DNA of 19,995 nt, taken from contig CAMDAY010000011.1 of NCBI GenBank assembly GCA_945888895.1, positions 1 to 19,995 on the forward strand. The letters are read 5' to 3'. The stretch's first letter is position 1. Each line of letters opens with the position of its first letter. Made by a program: the position numbers and the translations under genes. The DNA is from Dehalococcoides mccartyi. Its GTDB lineage: Bacteria; Chloroflexota; Dehalococcoidia; UBA2979. This document shows positions 15,949 to 19,995 of the stretch, in pieces. The notes under the pieces are model-generated. The model saw only the letters and a list, made by a program, of their open reading frames with translations. It made no database searches and was not told the DNA's origin.

Positions 15949-16284
15949 CTAGCGCCCCGCGCCGGGCATCGGGAGCGGCGACTGCGCGCCGGCCGTGTCG
16001 GGATCCGCACCCACGCCCCCCGCTGCCGGGGCGAAGCGCCACCAGAGCCGCATCGCGTCCCGGAGCGCCTCGATCTGCTGCTCCGCGCTGCGCTCGGACA
16101 CGCACCCGGCGAGGTGACTGTCGAGGACGACGGCACCGACGGTATCGATGCTGGAGCGGACTGCCATCAGCTGCGTGACCACGTCCTCACAGGAACGCTC
16201 GTCGTCGAGCATCTTCGCGATGCCGCGAACCTGGCCCTCGATGCGGCGGAGTCGGGCGATGAGCTGGTCGTTGGCGTCTGCCAT
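15949..16284 (-). CDS. CsoR-family metal/thiol-sensing transcriptional repressor
   Basis: An all-helical DUF156/CsoR-RcnR-FrmR-family repressor of 111 residues. The core begins LRRIEGQVRGIAKMLDDERSC. The sensing residues are Cys32, His57 and Cys61, with the same 25- and 4-residue spacings as the C-H-C Cu(I) site of CsoR. Family members respond to copper, nickel, formaldehyde or persulfide, and the C-H-C set points most to Cu(I), although the same two cysteines also serve persulfide sensors. A proline- and glycine-rich tail follows the core. It is divergent from a thioredoxin gene whose promoter holds a CsoR-like operator, so control of that gene is likely. Confidence 0.9.
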   Translation of the reverse strand: MADANDQLIARLRRIEGQVRGIAKMLDDERSCEDVVTQLMAVRSSIDTVGAVVLDSHLAGCVSERSAEQQIEALRDAMRLWWRFAPAAGGVGADPDTAGAQSPLPMPGAGR

Positions 16285-16348
16285 GTGGCACCTCGGCTCC
16301 GGCTCTGGACGCTCTAGAGGGACTCCATCTAGCGAGCGGCGGACCGGC

Positions 16349-16377
16349 TTGACATACCCGGTAGGGGTATATAGGAT
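16349..16377 (+). promoter_or_regulatory. Promoter of the thioredoxin gene
   Basis: A perfect -35 hexamer TTGACA (16349-16354) is followed after 17 nt by TAGGAT (16372-16377). It is the best sigma70/SigA-type promoter in the window. It points toward trxA and gives a leader of roughly 150 nt before the TTG start. Confidence 0.8.
16354..16370. promoter_or_regulatory. CsoR-type operator in the thioredoxin promoter
   Basis: A perfect dyad ATACCC-GGTAG-GGGTAT fills the spacer between the -35 and -10 boxes. Sites of the form TACCC-N-GGGTA are the known operator type of CsoR-family repressors. Binding here would block RNA polymerase directly. The divergent csoR gene starts 70 nt away, so it may also be autoregulated. 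Confidence 0.82.
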
Positions 16378-16532
16378 GTTACTCGTCGGACAGAACCGAT
16401 GTCAACGAGCGGATGATACGCTCCACGGCGCTGGACGACCCGCAGCCGGACCGGACGAGGTTCGCGCGGGCGGACGATTACACAGCAAGCGCGTCGCGGC
16501 GGGCGATGTCGCAGCAGAGGAAGGACCACCCC

Positions 16533-16865
16533 TTGGCTCACCCCACGGACACCTCGGACGCGACGTTTGAAGCGGACGTCCTGAACAGCGACACCCCGGT
16601 TCTCGTAGACTTCTGGGCACCGTGGTGCGGGCCCTGCCGCATGGTCGCTCCGGTCGTCGAGGAGCTCTCGAACGACTACGACGGCCGCGTGAAGTTCGTG
16701 AAGCTGAACACCGACGAGAACCCGACGGTGTCCGGCAAGTACGGCATCCGCTCGATCCCGACGCTCCTCATCTTCAAGGGTGGGCAGCAGGTCGGTCAGG
16801 TCGTGGGCTTCCGCCCGAAGAGCGACCTGGCGAAGCACCTCGAGTCCGCGCTCGCCACGGCCTAG
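16533..16865 (+). CDS. trxA: Thioredoxin
   Basis: A small cytoplasmic disulfide reductase. The active site FWAPWCGPCRMVAP (Cys32, Cys35) and the cis-proline IRSIPTLLIF (Pro76) are intact, and the 110-residue length is standard. The frame is open upstream, with an ATG at 16506, but TTG at 16533 is preferred. It has AGGAAGGA (16518-16525) 7 nt upstream and begins right before the normal thioredoxin N-terminus. Transcription probably starts from the CsoR-operator promoter. The gene converges on the ferredoxin:thioredoxin reductase gene, its likely electron donor, with repeat copy B between them. Confidence 0.95.
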   Translation: MAHPTDTSDATFEADVLNSDTPVLVDFWAPWCGPCRMVAPVVEELSNDYDGRVKFVKLNTDENPTVSGKYGIRSIPTLLIFKGGQQVGQVVGFRPKSDLAKHLESALATA

Positions 16866-16885
16866 TCTCGTCCGAGGCAGTACGC

Positions 16886-16913
16886 GAAGGGGCGGCCGCA
16901 AGGCCGCCCCTTC
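16886..16913 (+). terminator. Rho-independent terminator of trxA
   Basis: A perfect 12-bp stem (16886-16897 with 16902-16913, GAAGGGGCGGCC) closes a GCAA tetraloop and is followed by TGCTTGT. It lies 20 nt after the trxA stop. Confidence 0.85.
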
Positions 16914-16985
16914 TGCTTGTCTGGGTGACGCGCGGCGTCGAGAACGCGGATACGGAGCGGGAGCGCCCGGCCGCGGCACGAGCCC

Positions 16986-17252
16986 GTCGTTGTGGCGGCG
17001 TGGGGCGGCCCACCCCTGCCCCTCCCGGCGCGGGAGGGGTTCAGAGGGAGAGGACCAAATGTGAGGAGCCGCGCCCCTCGCACCCCCGGCGGAACCTGTG
17101 TGGCTGCGCCGTGTCGGTGCGAGTGATTCGAACCGTTCCCGGAGTCGAGGTGCGAAGCACCCTCGGTCGAATTGGGAGCCCTCGCCATTCATCCCCTTCC
17201 CGCGCAGGGAAGGGGGCAGGGGGATGGGCGCTCCTCGCGGCCACCTCGACTT
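16986..17252. repeat. Intergenic inverted-repeat element, copy B
   Basis: About 265 bp that align with copy A in the same orientation. Shared parts are the left hairpin CCCCTCCC-GGCGC-GGGAGGGG (17019-17039), the block around ATGTGAGGAGCCGCGCCCCTC, the motif GATTCGAACCG, and the right hairpin CCCCTTCCC-GCGCA-GGGAAGGGG (17203-17225). Its ends are imperfect inverted repeats (GTCGTTGTGGCGGCG against GTCGAGGTGGCCGCG read on the other strand). Confidence 0.82.
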
Positions 17253-17292
17253 GCGGAGTTAGGTGGGGGTGCCGTCCCCGTCCCCGAGCGGG

Positions 17293-17808
17293 CTAGCCGC
17301 CGCCGAGGGGGATGATCTGCGGGGGGGCGTCGTTGCCGGAGCCTGCAGCGCCGTCGGCGCGGACGCCCTTGTTCACGGAGCGGCCCTGCTTCTCCTCGAG
17401 GCGCGTGAGGGCACGGCCCTTCGAGGGGTCGGGGTCAGGACGATCTCCGTAGGCCTCGCGGCCTTCGTGGTCCTCGGGCAGGTACTCGGTGATGGGAAGA
17501 CCTTCCGCATCGGTGAAAAGCAGTCAGTGGCAGTACTTCCACCGCTGCATCTCCTCGCACGGGCAGATCCAGAACTTCTTCTCGACCTCAGCCTGCTTGT
17601 CCTCGAAGAACATGCAGGGGCAGAGCGGGCGGCCGACTTCCTCGATGTTCTTCGCAAGGCCGATGACCAGAAAGTCGGTGATTTCGCGCTGGGGGTGCAG
17701 GAAGGAGCCGGACTTCTCGGCGAAGTTCGCGACGAACTTCTCCATCTTCGCCAGGTTCTCTGGCGAGACGCTCGCGCGATCCTCGTCAGTGGGGCCACCC
17801 ATGCTCAC
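17293..17808 (-). CDS. Ferredoxin:thioredoxin reductase catalytic chain, probable selenoprotein (TGA at 17524-17526)
   Basis: This is the [4Fe-4S] catalytic (beta) chain that passes electrons from ferredoxin to thioredoxin disulfides. Read with the TGA as an amino acid, the product is 171 residues. The motif series is C63-P-C65, then C82-P-C84, then C93-H-U95. The spacings equal the cyanobacterial enzyme's C55-P-C57, C74-P-C76, C85-H-C87. C63, C82, C84 and C93 are then the cluster ligands, C65 is the thioredoxin-attacking cysteine, and position 95 is the cluster-interacting redox cysteine, here encoded by TGA. After it the frame continues LLFTDAEGLPITEYLPEDHE with family-like sequence, then a Gly/Pro-rich tail to TAG at 17293-17295. 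GTG at 17808 has AGGAG (17816-17820) 7 nt upstream; ATG at 17802 is an alternative. Without TGA decoding, a 94-residue inactive fragment would result. Confidence 0.88.
17491..17511 (-). promoter_or_regulatory. Candidate bacterial SECIS element
   Basis: Starting 13 nt after the in-frame TGA, the minus strand folds as a 4-bp stem (GAUG/CAUC), a single bulged C on the 5' side, a 4-bp stem (GGAA/UUCC) and the tetraloop GGUC (17499-17502). The E. coli fdhF SECIS also has a 5'-side single-base bulge and a GGUC loop. The 21-nt gap from TGA to the loop is within the usual range. The codons that build it (GAT, GAA, GGT, CTT) are unusual in this GC-ending gene. Confidence 0.78.
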
Positions 17809-18045
17809 GGCGATGCTCCTGCTTCCACGACCTAGTCTCTGCGCCTCGACCTGCCGAGGCAAGCCCGACCAGCTTCGCGCGAGGCTAATGGGAACCCGGC
17901 GAACTGCCGGAGCGTTGGGTGAGCAGGACCACTTCCGGCGGGCGGGCGGGTTGCAGCGCGGTGTCAATTGCCGCCGATCGCCTGTGGCTCGCGAGACGGC
18001 GCTCGATCGTGGGTGCAAGATCGACGGCAGCGAGGGAGTATCGAG
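17809..18045. other. Divergent intergenic region
   Basis: 237 nt between the reductase and the MliC-domain gene. It holds the reductase ribosome binding site (AGGAG, 17816-17820) and a small hairpin GCCTCG-N6-CGAGGC near 17841-17858. No convincing promoter pair was found in either direction. Confidence 0.5.
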
Positions 18046-18789
18046 ATGCGCGCATACATCGTGATCGTGGCGCTGGTAGCCACGATGTTCGCGGGGCTAT
18101 CGAGGAGTGCCGCGGAAGCGCAGACCGTGCCGCCGGTCTTGCCGGCGCCGCTGATCACCGGCACCGTGCCGACCTCCGCGACGATCGCTCTCCTCAACGT
18201 CACGCGCGACGCCCCTCCGGCGGAGGTGGACGCCTCGCTCGCCCTCGCGGGGTGCGAGGCGGTGTCGCTGGTCGTGAACGACAACGGCACGGCGCGGCTC
18301 TACGCGGCGGGCGCCCCCGCGTTCGCGAATGCGAACGTCCCCACGCTCCGCGCGAACAGCTCGTTTTTTGTGCTGTGCGGCGATCGCAGTCCGCACGCCG
18401 TGAACATCGTGCAGTACACCTGCGCCTCGGGCCGCTCGTTCATCGCGCACGTGCAGCAGATCCCCGGTGACCGCGTGATCCTCGAGCTCGAGGGCCACGC
18501 GATCGAGTTGAAGCAGACGATCTCCGGATCCGGCACGCGCCACGTCAGCGCGGACGGGTCGATCCTGTACTTGAGCAAGGGGTCCGACGGCACGATCCAG
18601 CAGAACGGCGTCACCACGTACTCGGGCTGCACCGGGGCGTCGATGAACACGGTCTCGGGCACAATCAGCTACCTCGAGAAGATCGCGCTGCCGGTGGGCG
18701 CAACCTGGCGTGTCGAGCTCCTCGACACGCCAGGTTGCGGACGTAGCGGCGAGCCCGCTGGCGTCGCAGTCGATCACTACGAACGGTGA
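18046..18789 (+). CDS. Secreted MliC-domain protein, 3' end frameshifted and cut by an insertion sequence
   Basis: A probable exported protein. MRAYIVIVALVATMFAGLSR is a signal peptide with likely cleavage after SAAEA (residue 25). Residues about 35-120 form a beta-rich domain not recognised. Residues about 121-195 match the MliC fold of C-type lysozyme inhibitors (YTCASGRSFIAHV, then SGSGTRHVS, LSKGSDGTI and a closing Cys). From about 203 a third domain begins like YbaY-type lipoproteins (VSGTISYLEKIALPVGATW). At residue 228 the frame shifts: in the +1 frame the next codons read VADVAASPLASQSITTNGEQ and then meet the insertion sequence. The present stop at 18787 is therefore secondary and the gene is probably a damaged remnant. 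ATG at 18046 has GAGGGAG upstream. Confidence 0.72.
   Translation: MRAYIVIVALVATMFAGLSRSAAEAQTVPPVLPAPLITGTVPTSATIALLNVTRDAPPAEVDASLALAGCEAVSLVVNDNGTARLYAAGAPAFANANVPTLRANSSFFVLCGDRSPHAVNIVQYTCASGRSFIAHVQQIPGDRVILELEGHAIELKQTISGSGTRHVSADGSILYLSKGSDGTIQQNGVTTYSGCTGASMNTVSGTISYLEKIALPVGATWRVELLDTPGCGRSGEPAGVAVDHYER
18700..18738. repeat. Perfect 18-bp palindrome at the frameshift point
   Basis: GCAACCTGGCGTGTCGAG (18700-18717) is repeated in inverse (18721-18738) around a 3-nt CTC loop. The right arm coincides with the site where the MliC/YbaY reading frame is lost. Confidence 0.9.
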
Positions 18790-18802
18790 GCAGGTCCCGC
18801 TG

Positions 18803-18822
18803 GGGTCTGTCAGAACTCAGGG
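18803..18822 (+). repeat. Left terminal inverted repeat of the insertion sequence
   Basis: Twenty bases matching the complement of 19717-19736 with one mismatch. Confidence 0.88.
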
Positions 18823-18868
18823 TCTGATCGGCGTGTAGCCTCGTCCATCTGAGATGAGGAGCATCCCG

Positions 18869-19678
18869 ATGACCTGCCCGCACTGCGAATCGACGGCAAT
18901 ACGTCGACGGAAACAGCAGACGGCCCTCGGCTACCGCCGGTTTTCCTGCGCCGGCTGCCAGCGACGCTTCAACGAACGCACGGGTACGCGGTTCAACGAG
19001 CTGCAGTTCCCGACGGACATCGTGCTGCTCGCCGTGCTCTGGCGTCTGCGCTACAAGCTTGGCCTGCGGGATGTCTCGGAACTCCTGCTGCAGCGTGGCT
19101 ACACTGTCAGCCACGAGACGATCCGCACCTGGGAATTCCGCTTCGCGCCGCTGATCAGCGCCGCTCTTCGTTCGCGGCGTCGCGGACGCGCCGGCCGGTC
19201 TTGGTATATCGACGAGACGTACGTGAAGGTCTCCGGCCGCTGGTGCTACTTGTACCGGGCGATCGATCGCGATGGTGAACTGCTCGACTCGATGCTCAGC
19301 GAGCATCGCGACCGTTCCGCAGCTCGCCGCTTTCTCCGGGGCCTGCTTGAGGTATCTGGACGGCGTCCGTTGCGGGTGACGACGGACCATCATGGGTCGT
19401 ATCCGAAGGCCATCCGCTGGATCCTCGGTCGAAGGGCGATCCATCGTCGGGATCGATACCTGAACAACCGAACCGAACAGTCGCATCGGCCGTTGAAGCA
19501 GCGGTACTACCCGATGCTTGGGTTCGGGAGTTTCGAGTCAGCATCCCGGTTCTGTACGGCGTTCGACGAGGTCCGCAACTACTTCAGAATCAGCAAGACT
19601 CCGGCATCGTTGGCGGCGCGACGGGAGGTGTTCATGTCCCGATGGCGGCAGCTGATCCAGGACGTGAGCGCTGCGTGA
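18869..19678 (+). CDS. IS6-family DDE transposase
   Basis: A transposase of 269 residues. It opens with a zinc ribbon (CPHC near residue 3, CAGC near residue 30) and then a helix-turn-helix-like region (LRDVSELLLQRGYTVSHETIRTWE). The catalytic DDE triad lies in WYIDETYVKV, VTTDHHGSYPKAI and NNRTEQSHRPLKQR. The last block and LGFGSFESASRF are typical of the IS6 (IS26-like) group. ATG at 18869 has AGGAG 7 nt upstream and is preferred to ATG at 18854. It appears intact and so may be active. Confidence 0.92.
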   Translation: MTCPHCESTAIRRRKQQTALGYRRFSCAGCQRRFNERTGTRFNELQFPTDIVLLAVLWRLRYKLGLRDVSELLLQRGYTVSHETIRTWEFRFAPLISAALRSRRRGRAGRSWYIDETYVKVSGRWCYLYRAIDRDGELLDSMLSEHRDRSAARRFLRGLLEVSGRRPLRVTTDHHGSYPKAIRWILGRRAIHRRDRYLNNRTEQSHRPLKQRYYPMLGFGSFESASRFCTAFDEVRNYFRISKTPASLAARREVFMSRWRQLIQDVSAA

Positions 19679-19716
19679 CGGACGTTGGTACCGAGCGTGA
19701 ATCGGTAGTCAGCAAG

Positions 19717-19736
19717 CCCTGAGTTCTGACAGAACC
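19717..19736 (-). repeat. Right terminal inverted repeat of the insertion sequence
   Basis: Twenty bases, CCCTGAGTTCTGACAGAACC, the inverse of the left end with one mismatch. Confidence 0.88.
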
Positions 19737-19974
19737 GGCGCGATGGACAGACTCCACGTCGGTCAGCTGCGCCAAGAGCACGCCGTCGCCCTGCGTGCGT
19801 GGCAGTTCGCGTGGTCGGAGTGCGACGGGTGGCAGCGCACCTCTCTCCCGGTGCGGGACGGCGAACCAGGCGTCGTCTACGAGCATGCCCGGGTAAGACT
19901 CCTTTGCCTTCGTGACCGTCTCAATCCGCCGTTAATCCTCGGCTGCAACGCTACGGACACGAAAGGGGCCACCG
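19737..19974. other. Region right of the insertion sequence, no confident gene
   Basis: It does not continue the gene interrupted on the left. A plus-strand frame from ATG 19743 stays open to the window edge (MDRLHVGQLRQEHAVALRAW...), but it is not recognised and its last part runs under the ribosome binding site of the next start, so it may be non-coding or a remnant. Confidence 0.4.
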
Positions 19975-19995
19975 ATGAGCCGTCGACCGTTGCTG
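19975..19995 (+). CDS. Start of an unidentified gene (partial)
   Basis: ATG at 19975 has AAGGGG about 8 nt upstream and opens with M-S-R-R-P-L-L, which would suit a signal-peptide or basic N-terminus. Only seven codons are present, so nothing can be said about function. Confidence 0.35.

Larger units (their letters stand above)
16866..17292. other. Intergenic region: terminator plus repeat copy B
   Basis: This 427-nt gap between the convergent trxA and reductase genes contains the trxA terminator and repeat copy B. No gene is supported. The last 40 nt before the reductase stop are C-rich and show no clean terminator for that gene. Confidence 0.7.
18803..19736 (+). mobile_element. IS6-family-like insertion sequence (934 bp)
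   Basis: It is bounded by 20-bp terminal inverted repeats with one mismatch (GGGTCTGTCAGAACTCAGGG left; right end read inward GGTTCTGTCAGAACTCAGGG). The GGTTCTG start is typical of IS6-family ends. One transposase gene fills it. The 8 bp on the two sides (TCCCGCTG and GGCGCGAT) do not match, so no target duplication is visible. Confidence 0.88.

Noticed and set aside
16413..16532. N-terminal extension of thioredoxin from ATG 16413 or 16506
   Set aside because: The added residues are not thioredoxin-like and lack a ribosome binding site, whereas TTG 16533 has a strong one and gives the standard length.
12898..17252. CRISPR array
   Set aside because: The repeats are few, hundreds of bases long, palindromic as a whole and separated by genes, with no regular spacers.
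17524..17808. Reductase gene ending at the TGA as an ordinary 94-residue protein
   Set aside because: It would lack the second active-site residue and the conserved EGLPITEYLPEDHE segment, while the frame continues open and family-like beyond the TGA.
17263..17835. Plus-strand open frame opposite the reductase gene
   Set aside because: It is in the same codon phase as the reductase on the other strand, so its openness reflects codon bias; the iron-sulfur motifs are on the minus strand.

Overview
This is a high-GC bacterial chromosome segment with standard code 11; TGA ends several of the genes here (truA, the phosphomannomutase, the methyltransferase). The gene order rpsK-rpsD-rpoA-rplQ-truA-rplM-rpsI, the bifunctional phosphoglucose/phosphomannose isomerase, and a stand-alone ferredoxin:thioredoxin reductase catalytic chain beside a thioredoxin fit a member of Chloroflexota. 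That placement is an inference; an actinobacterium-like lineage cannot be excluded from this window alone.

Layout. 1-3902 (+): end of the ribosomal protein/RNA polymerase alpha operon, closed by a strong terminator. 3934-4578 (+): a HAD phosphatase. 4589-8174 (-): a translationally coupled three-gene sugar-phosphate cassette (sugar nucleotidyltransferase, phosphohexomutase, PGI/PMI). 8335-8673 (+): a small cupin-like protein, then a bidirectional terminator. 8746-12241 (-): a GNAT - ahcY - metK run that serves the S-adenosylmethionine cycle. 12444-12839 (+): a second cupin. 13120-13647 (+): an HNH nuclease. 14062-15893 (+): a methyltransferase coupled to plsX. 15949-16284 (-): a CsoR-type repressor, divergent from a thioredoxin gene (16533-16865, +) whose promoter contains a CsoR-like operator. 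17293-17808 (-): ferredoxin:thioredoxin reductase catalytic chain. 18046-18789 (+): a secreted MliC-domain protein damaged at its 3' end, followed by an IS6-type insertion sequence (18803-19736) and the start of one more gene at the edge.

The main discovery candidate is the ferredoxin:thioredoxin reductase gene. Its frame is interrupted by a single TGA that falls exactly on the redox-active cysteine of the C-terminal CHC motif (CH-TGA). It stays open for 76 more codons, reading on into typical family sequence. A hairpin begins 13 nt after the TGA and has a 5'-side bulge and a GGUC tetraloop, very like the E. coli fdhF SECIS element. The simplest reading is a selenocysteine-containing ferredoxin:thioredoxin reductase. 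Next to it lie a thioredoxin (its probable substrate) and a CsoR-family thiol/metal sensor that appears to control that thioredoxin, so 15.9-17.8 kb looks like a compact thiol-redox module.

A second unusual layer is a family of intergenic elements, about 160-350 bp, at 12.9, 13.7 and 17.0 kb. Each is built as a large imperfect inverted repeat of GC-rich hairpin units. Two copies carry a tRNA T-arm-like motif.
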